Below are positions 9,258 through 17,627 of a stretch of DNA of 55,943 nt, piece by piece. The stretch spans positions 1-55,943 of the forward strand of contig SVGY01000016.1 in NCBI GenBank assembly GCA_015056145.1, in the 5' to 3' direction. The first letter of the stretch is position 1, and every line of letters starts with the position of its first letter. Both the position numbers and the translations under genes were made by a program. Under the pieces are notes generated by a model, which was not told where the DNA came from, made no database searches, and worked only from the letters and a program-made list of their open reading frames with translations. Source of the stretch: Clostridiales bacterium (GTDB lineage Bacteria; Bacillota; Clostridia; Christensenellales; Aristaeellaceae).

Positions 9258-9277
9258 GAGTAAATCCTCCAATATGC

Positions 9278-10162
9278 TTATTCTTCAAGGGATGCGAAAT
9301 ACAGGATATCGCAAATGGAACGGGAGCTACTGTTGGTGTTGAGGGTTTTATCCAGGAAAACCACATGAGTGGATCCGCCGCCGTCCAGATTGTAGGCAAT
9401 TTTTGCATCGGGAACCAGTTCAGCGATGGCGTTGGCGAATTTTTCAAGGGAAATGCCAACCGTGCCGTCGGTTTTGCCGTCAGCCTGAATGATGACGTAG
9501 CTCAGCGGTGCGCGCTGGACGATGGCAACACGCTGCTGCTTTGTGGTGGACTGATACAGCTTGGTGGTAATAGGCTGGGGCTGTCCGTCCAGAACCAGAA
9601 TGGGGCCAAAGTTAAAGGAATTGACCACATATCGATCCTCGCCCATACCTGCGATATAGGTGTTGATATCCTCAAGAGAAGCCAGAGGCAACACATGGAA
9701 GTCGCCGAAATTATCAATCAGCAGAACGTCATGCTCCTGGTCAGGCCGTTCCCTGAGAAGCTGAGTGTGACGGACAAGGTAGCCGAAATCGTTGTACTTG
9801 AAGAAGTCGCCGTTTACGCATACAACAGAGTTGACGCTCTTGGCGATAATCTTGGCCTTGACGTAGCGATGGTCGTCGTAGGTACCGTAGCTGGAAGCCG
9901 TACGGATCTGGGAGGGATCAACAATATCCACCCAGGCCACGATATACTTCAAACCATTATGGCGCACCTTTTCCACACGCACATGGATAGAACTGTCCTG
10001 ATATTCCAGCTTGTCCTCGCCGATGATGCACTCTTTCTTCCAGGGAAAGCCGCCCACATCGCTATCCAGGGGCAGCGGAGAAAGATCAGCACTGGCAAAG
10101 CCGCAAGCAAAAAACATCAGTACAAAAACCAGCAAAGCAAGGATTCTTTTCAGCTTGTTCAT
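9278..10162 (-). CDS. Secreted NAGPA-domain protein (phosphodiester glycosidase family), copy 2
   Basis: This 294-residue protein has a signal peptide (about residues 1-26, ending FASA) and one NAGPA domain. The domain shows the conserved CVNGDFF segment and the near-C-terminal motif NLDGGGSTHVVF. In family members such as lysosomal uncovering enzyme and several bacterial exopolysaccharide proteins, this domain cleaves sugar phosphodiesters. The substrate here is unknown. The start at 10162 is four bases after the stop of its paralogue, and the two are similar in domain order but clearly diverged. An upstream open stretch lies inside the neighbour and was not used. It probably acts outside the membrane on a cell-surface glycan or phosphoglycan. 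Confidence 0.8.
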   Translation of the reverse strand: MNKLKRILALLVFVLMFFACGFASADLSPLPLDSDVGGFPWKKECIIGEDKLEYQDSSIHVRVEKVRHNGLKYIVAWVDIVDPSQIRTASSYGTYDDHRYVKAKIIAKSVNSVVCVNGDFFKYNDFGYLVRHTQLLRERPDQEHDVLLIDNFGDFHVLPLASLEDINTYIAGMGEDRYVVNSFNFGPILVLDGQPQPITTKLYQSTTKQQRVAIVQRAPLSYVIIQADGKTDGTVGISLEKFANAIAELVPDAKIAYNLDGGGSTHVVFLDKTLNTNSSSRSICDILYFASLEE

Positions 10163-10166
10163 CGTT

Positions 10167-11093
10167 TTACTTCCCTTCTTCGGTGCTGGGAACGGCAGTG
10201 GCAAAGTAGACGATATCGCCCACGGAACGGAGACGGAGTGCCTTCTGCCCGTTGATTTTCTCATAATTGAGAAGCATGGTGGTGGAAACGCCGCCATCCA
10301 GATTGTAAGCATTGACGCAGCCCAGGTCATACATCAGCTGGGCAATTTGCTGATGGGTCAGGCCGACGGAGTTCTTCTCCTTGGGGCCATCGGTTGCCAC
10401 CAGAACGTACTGGCAGGGGCCCAGCTGACCAATAGCGGTGCGCTGCTTGTAGGTAGGCTTGCGGTCAACCTGGCAAAGCTCGCCGTCGATAACCAGGGCA
10501 GGGCCGAAGCAGAAAGAGGTAATGATCTCCTGATCGATGGCGTTCACGCCTTCCTCGGTAAGAGGAGCCACGATGTGGAAATCGCCGTTCACATCCACAA
10601 ACAGTCCGTCGTAATCGGTGTTGGGACGGTTTCTGAGCAGCTCGCCCTTGCGGTAGATAATGCCAGCATTGTGGTAGATGAACCAGTCTGCGTTGGTACA
10701 GAAGGGAGCGTTCACACGGCGGGCGATATCAGGAGCATTGGCGGTAGCCTGAGAGGGATACTTGCGGGCCTGCTCCGTGCGGAACTGGCTGGGATGGGCA
10801 ATCTGCACAAAGGCAACGGCAATGGGCGTATCATAGGCACGGATACGATAGATGCGCACATCCAGGGAATCATCATGATAGGACAGACCATCCTCGCCAA
10901 AACCAGCCGGATTGGGAACATAGTTCATGTCTTCCTTAATGGGCAGAGGCTCGATGCCTTCAGGGAAGGTAACGGGGGTCATAGTGGGCAGTACTTCAGT
11001 GTTTTCCAGGTTTTCACCAAGAGCAGGCATACAGCCCAGTACCATAAGCAGAGCAAGGATCATGGCTGCGCTGCGTTTGAAAAAAGCTTTCAT
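10167..11093 (-). CDS. Secreted NAGPA-domain protein (phosphodiester glycosidase family), copy 1
   Basis: This 308-residue paralogue of the downstream gene has a signal peptide (about residues 1-26, ending PALG) and then a NAGPA domain ending in NLDGGVSTTMLL. Where the neighbour has VNGDFF this copy has TNADWF, and its terminal motif has V in place of the third glycine, so substrate or activity may differ. ATG 11091-11093 has AAAGGA nine bases upstream. A start three codons earlier directly abuts that site and is less likely. It follows the Lgt-like membrane gene by 26 bases, consistent with one envelope operon. Confidence 0.8.
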   Translation of the reverse strand: MKAFFKRSAAMILALLMVLGCMPALGENLENTEVLPTMTPVTFPEGIEPLPIKEDMNYVPNPAGFGEDGLSYHDDSLDVRIYRIRAYDTPIAVAFVQIAHPSQFRTEQARKYPSQATANAPDIARRVNAPFCTNADWFIYHNAGIIYRKGELLRNRPNTDYDGLFVDVNGDFHIVAPLTEEGVNAIDQEIITSFCFGPALVIDGELCQVDRKPTYKQRTAIGQLGPCQYVLVATDGPKEKNSVGLTHQQIAQLMYDLGCVNAYNLDGGVSTTMLLNYEKINGQKALRLRSVGDIVYFATAVPSTEEGK

Positions 11094-11119
11094 CCTATAC
11101 ATTCCTTTCGGTCAAATAT

Positions 11120-12082
11120 TCACTGTTCCTGCTGATAACTGTTTCTACGGATTACCAGCACACAGATGAGCATTACCACGCAGGCTCCGGCCATGCACAT
11201 GTAGCACTGAGCGGGGGTTTCCAGGAACTGCAGGAAGGGGATGCGGCCTTCGGTGGCAAACTCCAGCAGGAGGCAGAAAGCCACCATCACAAAGAACAAT
11301 ACCATACAGATGATATTGCTGATGTTCATCTTCTTGTTCTTGCAGCGAACCAGATAGCAGATCAGCACGATCAGGAGCAGAACGCCACTGAACAGCTCGG
11401 AGCAGCGTACAAAGCCCCAGCGAAGGAACTCGTCCCGGCGCAGGCTTTCAAAAATAATCTGACCGCAGCCATACATACCAAGGCCCAGCAAAGCCCGATC
11501 GCCGGCAGGTTCCTTTTTGCGGATAAGGAGCGTAACAGCACAGATCACAAGAGCATAGAAAGCCTCGCCGGCAAAGAGAGCCCATGCCCACATTTCGTAC
11601 ATATTGTCATACACAGCAAAGGGGAAGCGGCAGAATGCGTTGATCTCCTCGATGTATTCGCCATAGCCCATGCCGTTGAAGCCCTCGGCAAGACGGATGG
11701 CAGCAATGAACAGGAAGCCGGCAGGAGCAAATGCATCCAGCAGTTTACCAAACTTCTCGCCGGAGAGTCTGGACGCAATAAAAATAGCAAGAACAGCGCC
11801 GAACATGCCGCCGTAAAGCATATGGCGGTTGGCGGAAAAGTCCAGGAATGCTTCCGGGCCAAGGTTGTTTACCACATAGCTGAACTGCACCAGGCAGTAA
11901 AACACATGGGAAAACAGGAAACCCAGCACAGGCGCAAGCACTGCCGCCCACAGGGTGACCTTGCCGGAAACTTTCTCACGGCGGCACAGGAGGACGGCAC
12001 ATGCCAGAGAAAGCACAAGGCCAAGAATCAGCGTCAGCAGGAACATAGGTTGATTGGTTTCACCGATTGAGAATAAAGTCAT
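11120..12082 (-). CDS. Divergent Lgt-like polytopic membrane protein
   Basis: The 320-residue protein has about seven to eight hydrophobic helices and resembles prolipoprotein diacylglyceryl transferase in the order of its motifs. LYGGMFGA matches the HGG loop, AIRLAEGFNG matches the Lgt signature RLGNFxNxE, and MYGCGQIIFESLRR matches the C-terminal YGxxRFxxExxR. By eye, however, the signature glutamate, the first asparagine and the YGxxR arginine are replaced (M, E and Q). A true lipoprotein-modifying role is therefore doubtful. ATG 12080-12082 has AAAGGA eight bases upstream; 12091 is an alternative. C-terminal helices extend beyond the usual Lgt length. It may act on or anchor the glycan substrate of its neighbours, which is inference. 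Confidence 0.65.
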   Translation of the reverse strand: MTLFSIGETNQPMFLLTLILGLVLSLACAVLLCRREKVSGKVTLWAAVLAPVLGFLFSHVFYCLVQFSYVVNNLGPEAFLDFSANRHMLYGGMFGAVLAIFIASRLSGEKFGKLLDAFAPAGFLFIAAIRLAEGFNGMGYGEYIEEINAFCRFPFAVYDNMYEMWAWALFAGEAFYALVICAVTLLIRKKEPAGDRALLGLGMYGCGQIIFESLRRDEFLRWGFVRCSELFSGVLLLIVLICYLVRCKNKKMNISNIICMVLFFVMVAFCLLLEFATEGRIPFLQFLETPAQCYMCMAGACVVMLICVLVIRRNSYQQEQ

Positions 12083-12139
12083 TGCTTTCATCCTTTCACC
12101 TGTATGGGCTTTGGTAACATGTACGGGCAGCATACCCGG

Positions 12140-13156
12140 TTATTCCGCAGGGACTGTGTCAAAGGGAATATAGTTTCCTGTATGGAAAATCTCGTATATC
12201 ACATCATACCGGGGATGATTGCGCCAGCCATAGCCAGTGCTGCCGGTGGAGTAGATGATCTTTGTATTGGGAAAGAAAGCTTCGATTTCCTTGCGCATTT
12301 CCTTGTCTATGCCATTTTCCCCGAACCAGAGCCGCTCAATATTGGGGCAGCTTTTCAGCGGCGTCCAATCGTAAATCCGGTTGTAAGTAAGGTTCAGATC
12401 CAGCAGATTGGGGTTGCCAGAAAGGGGCGTGAGGTCGCTGATGTAGTTCATGAACAGCTCCGCATACTGGAGGTTGGGCAGATTCTTCAGCGGCGAGATG
12501 TCTTTGATCTTGTTATCCGCAAGGATGAGCACCCGAAGCTCCGTCAGCCCTTCCAGGAAGGAAATGTCATCGATGCTGTTGTGGCCGAGATCCAGCGCCT
12601 TGAGCTGATAACAGTACTTGAGCTTCTCAAAATGTCCCGTTTTGAAGCGGGAGCTTTCCGGTGTTTTGAGGGTGGAGAAGGCCTCCGCATCGGTGCGGAC
12701 ATACCATCTTCCCACATGAAGGGTCCAGCCGAAACGGATCTCAGGGTAGGTATAGAAGAAATACTCCATATCCTCATCGGTCAGTTCCGTATCGAACATA
12801 TCCACCTTAGCGAGCTTAGGCAGGCAGGGCAGCCAGGTTTTCAGTTCCTGAACCATTTCCGGGGTTACTTCGCCTTCCAGAACAAGCTCCGTCTGTTCGC
12901 CGGTAACAGATTGTCCGCAAAGGGAGAGGGTATACTCAAACTCAACATCCGGATAGGCGCTGAGCAGAGCAGAAAGCTCGGAGGCGTCCATGCCAGCCGT
13001 ATCAAGGGAGACTTTTTCACCTGGATGAGCGGCAATATACGCTTCTGCATCGGTGATTTCCTCGCCGCAGGCAAATGACATGGCGCACATCACCGCAAGC
13101 AGGGCAAGGAAAGCGGCAATACGCTTAATCCACCGGGATATTTTCAAACAGGTCAT
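12140..13156 (-). CDS. Secreted leucine-rich repeat protein
   Basis: The 338-residue protein has a basic N-terminus and hydrophobic signal sequence (about residues 10-29). A middle region of unknown fold follows, then four to five leucine-rich repeats (about 185-290) of the internalin/SDS22 type, for example LKALDLGHNSIDDISFLEGL. The tail is short and has no sortase motif or membrane anchor. Such proteins usually bind other proteins at the cell surface. The ATG lies inside the end of the PIG-L gene (32-base overlap), and the ribosome binding site is weakly placed (GGGAGG, 12 bases away), so translational coupling is likely. The partner is unknown. Confidence 0.8.
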   Translation of the reverse strand: MTCLKISRWIKRIAAFLALLAVMCAMSFACGEEITDAEAYIAAHPGEKVSLDTAGMDASELSALLSAYPDVEFEYTLSLCGQSVTGEQTELVLEGEVTPEMVQELKTWLPCLPKLAKVDMFDTELTDEDMEYFFYTYPEIRFGWTLHVGRWYVRTDAEAFSTLKTPESSRFKTGHFEKLKYCYQLKALDLGHNSIDDISFLEGLTELRVLILADNKIKDISPLKNLPNLQYAELFMNYISDLTPLSGNPNLLDLNLTYNRIYDWTPLKSCPNIERLWFGENGIDKEMRKEIEAFFPNTKIIYSTGSTGYGWRNHPRYDVIYEIFHTGNYIPFDTVPAE

Positions 13157-14339
13157 CTAATGCAACATCCTCCCCTACTGTGGAGCCATACAGTCCGAAA
13201 ACAGCATTGTCGTAATAGCCGCCGTTGCGGACAGTGAAACGGAATTCACGATTTTTCGTGTCCTTTACGGAGCCACCCTGCTGGCTGATATGACAACGCC
13301 ATGCTTCCTGAGCCACTTCAAGGGCAGTTCTGCCGCCGAAGTAATCAAGAGGCACATTCCAGTCGAAGCTGCGCTGTCCTTCCCCATAAAGGTGAAGGTA
13401 CAGTTTGCTGGGCTGCCAGGGTGCGCCGCAGTCAGGAAAAACCTCGGAATTTCCTGCGTTATCAAATACATACATAGAGATATCCGCAGCCAGCTTATGT
13501 GCGCCGTGACCATATTCCCCGTCGATATCCTGGGAAACGATCACCCTGGGCTGATATTTGCGCACAACGGAGATAAAGTATTTCTGCAACTCCTCTTTGC
13601 CCCACACGTCATAAAACTTGCGCAGGGAGGTGGAGCGGAAATCTTTTCTTTCTTCTATTTCGGGATAGTTCCGTACCCCGCAGACCCACAGGCCATTGAG
13701 CAGCTCCTCCAGGCGGAGGGGCCTTGCGTAGGTCAGGTAAACCACCTGTACCTCCATCTGTCTTTCGCCGGCATAGGTGGGAATAAGTCCGCCGAGGAAA
13801 ATGTACTCGTCATCAGGATGGGCGCTTACAATAAGCAAATCAGCTTTTTCTGCCTTTTTCCACTGATGAACTTCCGGCGGAAGCTCCCCTTCAGAATAGG
13901 GTGTGATTTCAAATACATTAAGAGTTGCCTTGCCCTTTTCAGCCCGCCGGACGATACGAATATCCGTAAATCCGTCCAGCTTTACAACCTCCTGAGCGAA
14001 TCCGTCAAGGCCGTACTCGGCCTGATCCACCCACTGATCATTTTCGAGGGTCTGCAGGATCCAGGGATCCTGCGGGCCATACCACTGGATGTACAGGGCA
14101 TGAATGGGTTCAGCAGAACGTATTTCAATAAATGCTTCGTTCTTTTTGCTGGTTTCAAAGGAGCTCCTTGCTTCCTGATTATATACCCGGCGCAGCTTAT
14201 CCGTGGTGGATGCATTAAAGGTGCAGACCTCTTGCAGATTCCGGGCGTATTCCGTACCGCCGTCCGCTGCACAAAGTGCAGGCAGCGCAAGCAGCAAGGC
14301 AAGCAGGAAAACAGAAATCACCCAGCGTTTTCTCGCCAT
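13125..14339 (-). CDS. Secreted PIG-L family deacetylase with N-terminal beta domain
   Basis: This 404-residue protein has a signal peptide (about 1-24, ending LCAAD). A beta-rich segment of about 110 residues follows that looks like an F5/8C/discoidin-type carbohydrate-binding domain. The LmbE/PIG-L domain then carries AHPDDEYIFLGG and the second zinc ligand region GEYGHGAHK. PIG-L enzymes are zinc-dependent de-N-acetylases of GlcNAc-containing glycolipids and related substrates. Export suggests a cell-wall or extracellular glycan. The start at 14339 has GGAG about ten bases upstream; earlier in-frame starts would put extra residues before the signal peptide. It heads the envelope cassette and has its own promoter. 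Confidence 0.82.
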   Translation of the reverse strand: MARKRWVISVFLLALLLALPALCAADGGTEYARNLQEVCTFNASTTDKLRRVYNQEARSSFETSKKNEAFIEIRSAEPIHALYIQWYGPQDPWILQTLENDQWVDQAEYGLDGFAQEVVKLDGFTDIRIVRRAEKGKATLNVFEITPYSEGELPPEVHQWKKAEKADLLIVSAHPDDEYIFLGGLIPTYAGERQMEVQVVYLTYARPLRLEELLNGLWVCGVRNYPEIEERKDFRSTSLRKFYDVWGKEELQKYFISVVRKYQPRVIVSQDIDGEYGHGAHKLAADISMYVFDNAGNSEVFPDCGAPWQPSKLYLHLYGEGQRSFDWNVPLDYFGGRTALEVAQEAWRCHISQQGGSVKDTKNREFRFTVRNGGYYDNAVFGLYGSTVGEDVALDDLFENIPVD

Positions 14340-14365
14340 CCGAACTTCACTCCATTTCTGCATTG

Positions 14366-14395
14366 CAAAAAAGGCTTCGCCTTTTGCCAAGCCTT
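14366..14395 (-). promoter_or_regulatory. Terminator-like hairpin at the 5' end of the envelope-cassette transcript
   Basis: On the minus strand AAGGCTT/AAGCCTT (arms 14389-14395 and 14371-14377) is followed by six T residues. It begins within a few bases of the start site predicted from the -10 box at 14399-14404, so it would be the very 5' end of the message. It could protect the RNA end or act as an attenuator. Confidence 0.5.
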
Positions 14396-14398
14396 TGA

Positions 14399-14428
14399 AT
14401 TATAGCATAAATACGCAGATAAAGTCTA
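14399..14428 (-). promoter_or_regulatory. Promoter of the envelope cassette
   Basis: On the minus strand a perfect TATAAT (14399-14404) lies 18 bases from TAGACT (14423-14428), a four-of-six match to -35. It is downstream of the dnaJ terminator, so the cassette and the prmA group can be transcribed apart from the heat-shock operon. Confidence 0.6.
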
Positions 14429-14466
14429 CACTCCCAATAAAGATCGTTTTTTATTTCCGCTTTGAG

Positions 14467-14508
14467 AAAAACCCCGGAAAAACTGCTGGATAGCAATTTA
14501 TTCCGGGG
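14467..14508 (-). terminator. Terminator of the hrcA-grpE-dnaK-dnaJ operon
   Basis: On the minus strand CCCCGGAA (14501-14508) pairs with TTCCGGGG (14472-14479), and the stem is followed by TTTTTC. It starts eight bases after the dnaJ stop. Confidence 0.85.
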
Positions 14509-14515
14509 TAGGGAC

Positions 14516-15625
14516 TTATTTGAAAAGATTGCGCAGGATCTCGCCAAAGGAGAAGGTTTTTTCGTATTCCTTGCCGGTCATGCTGGCTTCCAGCTCCCGG
14601 AGGAGTTCCTTTTGCCGTTCATTAAGGCGCTTGGGGGTTTCCACGTTCACGGTAAGGAGCAGGTCGCCCTTCACGCCTGTGCGGATAGAGGAAATACCCT
14701 GTCCTTTGATGCGGAACATGGCACCGGACTGTGTTCCTTCCGGAATTTTCTGCTTAACGGGATTCTCCAGAGTGGGAACGTCTATCTCTGCGCCAAGTGC
14801 TGCCTGAGTAAAGCTGATAGGCATCTCCAGCAGAAGATTGTTGCCATCCCGTTTGAAAAGCTTGTGGGGCTTCACGGTAACGGTGATGTAAAGATCGCCG
14901 GCAGGGCCGCCCCGAAGGCCAGGCTCGCCCTCTCCCCTCTTGACCAGGCTCACGCCATCCTGCACACCGGCGGGAATACGCAGGGTGAGGGTGCGTTTTT
15001 TGCGCACATGGCCGGAGCCGTGGCAGTCGGTGCACTTGTCCTTGACGATTTTTCCTTCGCCACGGCAGGTGGGACAGGTTTGCACTGTCACCATAAAGCC
15101 GTTGCCTGCACGCACCTGGCCCGAGCCCTTACAGGTGGGGCATGTCTGGGGCTGGGTACCCTTCTTTGCGCCGGAACCGCCACAGGTTTCACAGTTTTCG
15201 TTGCGAAAGAAGTCGATCACTTTTTCGCAGCCGAAAGCCGCTTCTTCAAAGGTGATCTGAAGCCGGTGCTGCAAATCGTTGCCCTGAACAGGGCCGTTTC
15301 TGCGGCCACCGCCAAATCCGCCGCCAAAGAAATCAAAAATGCTCTCAAAGCCGCCCATGCCGCCGAATCCGTTGAAATCAAATCCGCCTGCGCCACCCAT
15401 ATTGGGGCCGTCAAAGCCGAACTGATCGTAACGGGCCCGCTTATCCGCATCGCTGAGCACTTCATTGGCCTCGTTAAGTTCCTTGAAGCGTTCCTCGGCG
15501 GTTTTGTCGTTGGGATGCAAATCAGGGTGGCACTCCTTGGCCTTTTTGCGATATGCGCTCTTGATCTCGGCCTCGGTAGCATTTTTGCCTACACCGAGAA
15601 CCTCATAATAGTCTCGCTTTGCCAA
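14516..15625 (-). CDS. dnaJ: Molecular chaperone DnaJ
   Basis: The 369-residue type I DnaJ has an N-terminal J domain with the HPD motif (CHPDLHPND, near residue 33) and a Gly/Phe-rich linker. Its zinc domain has four CxxCxGxG repeats (CETCGGSG, CPTCKGSG, CPTCRGEG, CDCHGSG-like CTDCHGSG), followed by the substrate-binding C-terminal domains. It stimulates the DnaK ATPase and delivers unfolded proteins. It is the last gene of the heat-shock operon, 114 bases after dnaK, and is followed by a terminator. Confidence 0.98.
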   Translation of the reverse strand: MAKRDYYEVLGVGKNATEAEIKSAYRKKAKECHPDLHPNDKTAEERFKELNEANEVLSDADKRARYDQFGFDGPNMGGAGGFDFNGFGGMGGFESIFDFFGGGFGGGRRNGPVQGNDLQHRLQITFEEAAFGCEKVIDFFRNENCETCGGSGAKKGTQPQTCPTCKGSGQVRAGNGFMVTVQTCPTCRGEGKIVKDKCTDCHGSGHVRKKRTLTLRIPAGVQDGVSLVKRGEGEPGLRGGPAGDLYITVTVKPHKLFKRDGNNLLLEMPISFTQAALGAEIDVPTLENPVKQKIPEGTQSGAMFRIKGQGISSIRTGVKGDLLLTVNVETPKRLNERQKELLRELEASMTGKEYEKTFSFGEILRNLFK

Positions 15626-15656
15626 AAGCTCACCTACTTAATCATAATGCTTGCAT

Positions 15657-15714
15657 GGATGGTGGTAAAAACCATCCAAACCGGAAGCGAGCCGGGCAAC
15701 GTTTGTCGCCCGGC
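15657..15714 (-). other. Two strong hairpins in the dnaK-dnaJ spacer
   Basis: The spacer holds GCCGGGC/GCCCGGC (arms 15691-15697 and 15708-15714) and GGATGGT/ACCATCC (15657-15663 and 15671-15677). Neither is followed by a T-tract on the minus strand. They could be RNA processing or stabilising structures that keep dnaK message above dnaJ, as reported for similar spacers in other bacteria. Confidence 0.5.
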
Positions 15715-15739
15715 AAAACACTTCGGGAAAAAATATCGA

Positions 15740-17548
15740 TTACTGAACGTCGCCGTCCACGTCGATGGTGCCGTCATCGTTTACCTGAGGGCCCTGCTGA
15801 GCAGCGGCGTCGCCGCCTTCCTGCTGATAGATCTTGCCAAAGATGGGATAGATCTTCTGGGTGGCAGCTTCCATGGCGCTCTTGATGCTCTCGGCATCGC
15901 CGCTTTCCTTGACGGTCTTCAGCTGATCGATCTCCTGCTGAATGGCAGTCTTGTCTTCTTCAGCCAGCTTTTCACCATTTTCACGCAGCTGCTTCTCCAT
16001 CTCGTACACAAAGCTGTCTGCCTGATTCTTTACTTCCACGGCTTCCTTGCGCTTCTTGTCTTCCTCGGCATACTGCTCGGCTTCCTTCACACGCTGGTTG
16101 ATTTCTTCCTCGCTCATGTTGGTGGAAGCGGTGATGGTGATGTTCTGCTCGTTGCCGGTGCCCTTATCCTTGGCGGTAACATTCACGATGCCGTTGCCGT
16201 CGATGTTGAAAGTAACCTCGATCTGGGGCACGCCACGGGGAGCGGGAGCAATGCCGGTGAGCTGGAAGCGGCCGAGGGTCTTGTTATCGGCAGCCATGGG
16301 ACGCTCGCCCTGCAGCACATGGATTTCCACGGTGGTCTGGCCGTCAGCAGCGGTGGAGAACACCTGGCTCTTGGAGGTGGGGATAGTGGTGTTGCGGTCG
16401 ATGAGGCGGGTAAAGATGTGGCCTTCGGTTTCCAGGCCAAGGCTCAGGGGAGTAACGTCCAGAAGCAGAACGTCCTTCACTTCGCCGCCAAGAACGCCAG
16501 CCTGGATGGCAGCGCCTACAGCCACGCACTCGTCGGGGTTGATGCCCTTGAAGGGATCGGTGCCGGTCACCTTCTTAACGGCGGCCTGAACAGCGGGAAT
16601 ACGGGTAGAGCCGCCCACCAGGATTACCTTGTCGATCTGGGAAGCGCTAAGACCGGCATCCTTCAGAGCCTTGTTGACGGGATCGATGGTGCGTTCCACC
16701 AGGTCACGGGTCAGGTCATCAAACTTGGCACGGGTGATGGTCACATCCAGATGCTTGGGGCCGTTGGCATCGCTGGTGATGAAGGGCAGGTTCACATTGG
16801 TGCTCATCACGCCGGACAGGTCGATCTTGGCCTTTTCGGCAGCTTCCTTCAGGCGCTGATAGGCCATCTTGTCCTGGCGCAGGTCAATGCCCTGATCCTT
16901 CTTGAATTCGTCTGCGATGTAGTCGATGAGGCGCTCGTCAAAGTCGTCGCCGCCCAGATGGGTATCGCCATTGGTGGCAAGCACTTCAAACACGCTGTCG
17001 CCGATATCCAGAATGGATACGTCGAAGGTGCCGCCGCCCAGGTCGTATACCAGAATCTTCTGGCTGCCTTCCTTATCAAGGCCATAGGCCAGAGAAGCTG
17101 CGGTGGGCTCGTTGATGATGCGCAGCACTTCCAGGCCGGCAATGCGGCCTGCGTCCTTGGTGGCCTGACGCTGGCTGTCGCTGAAATAAGCGGGAACGGT
17201 AATAACAGCCTGGGTTACGGTTTCGCCCAGATAGGCCTCAGCGTCGGACTTCAGCTTCTGCAGAACCATGGCGCTAATCTCCTGGGGAGTGTAAGCCTTG
17301 CCGTCGATATCTACCTTATAGGAGGTACCCATTTCACGCTTGATGGAAATAACGGTGCGGTCGGGGTTGGTAACTGCCTGACGCTTTGCAATCTGGCCTA
17401 CCAGGCGTTCGCCGTCCTTGGTGAAAGCCACGACGGAAGGAGTGGTACGGGCGCCTTCAGCGTTGGGGATAACCGTGGGTTCGCCGCCTTCCATAACGGC
17501 CACGCAGCTGTTGGTGGTACCAAGGTCAATACCGATAATCTTAGACAT
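15740..17548 (-). CDS. dnaK: Molecular chaperone DnaK (Hsp70)
   Basis: The 602-residue Hsp70 begins [18 protein letters not shown]. It has the nucleotide-binding domain motifs [15 protein letters not shown] and [17 protein letters not shown], the linker [15 protein letters not shown], and a substrate-binding domain with a helical lid. The C-terminus ends in an acidic tail ([12 protein letters not shown]). It refolds proteins with DnaJ and GrpE. GGAGG precedes the ATG. It is slightly shorter than proteobacterial DnaK, as is normal for Gram-positive forms. Confidence 0.99.
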   Translation of the reverse strand: MSKIIGIDLGTTNSCVAVMEGGEPTVIPNAEGARTTPSVVAFTKDGERLVGQIAKRQAVTNPDRTVISIKREMGTSYKVDIDGKAYTPQEISAMVLQKLKSDAEAYLGETVTQAVITVPAYFSDSQRQATKDAGRIAGLEVLRIINEPTAASLAYGLDKEGSQKILVYDLGGGTFDVSILDIGDSVFEVLATNGDTHLGGDDFDERLIDYIADEFKKDQGIDLRQDKMAYQRLKEAAEKAKIDLSGVMSTNVNLPFITSDANGPKHLDVTITRAKFDDLTRDLVERTIDPVNKALKDAGLSASQIDKVILVGGSTRIPAVQAAVKKVTGTDPFKGINPDECVAVGAAIQAGVLGGEVKDVLLLDVTPLSLGLETEGHIFTRLIDRNTTIPTSKSQVFSTAADGQTTVEIHVLQGERPMAADNKTLGRFQLTGIAPAPRGVPQIEVTFNIDGNGIVNVTAKDKGTGNEQNITITASTNMSEEEINQRVKEAEQYAEEDKKRKEAVEVKNQADSFVYEMEKQLRENGEKLAEEDKTAIQQEIDQLKTVKESGDAESIKSAMEAATQKIYPIFGKIYQQEGGDAAAQQGPQVNDDGTIDVDGDVQ

Positions 17549-17627
17549 ACTTGTTTTCCTCCTCTAAATATGGGCAGATAGTAAGGTTTATGTACGGAAG
17601 AAGATTCCGCAACGGAAAAAATCAGTT

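Noticed and set aside
14462..17581. Open frame of over 1000 codons on the plus strand opposite dnaJ and dnaK
   Set aside because: Same reason: antisense shadow of two highly conserved chaperone genes. It also runs through the terminator and intergenic spacer.
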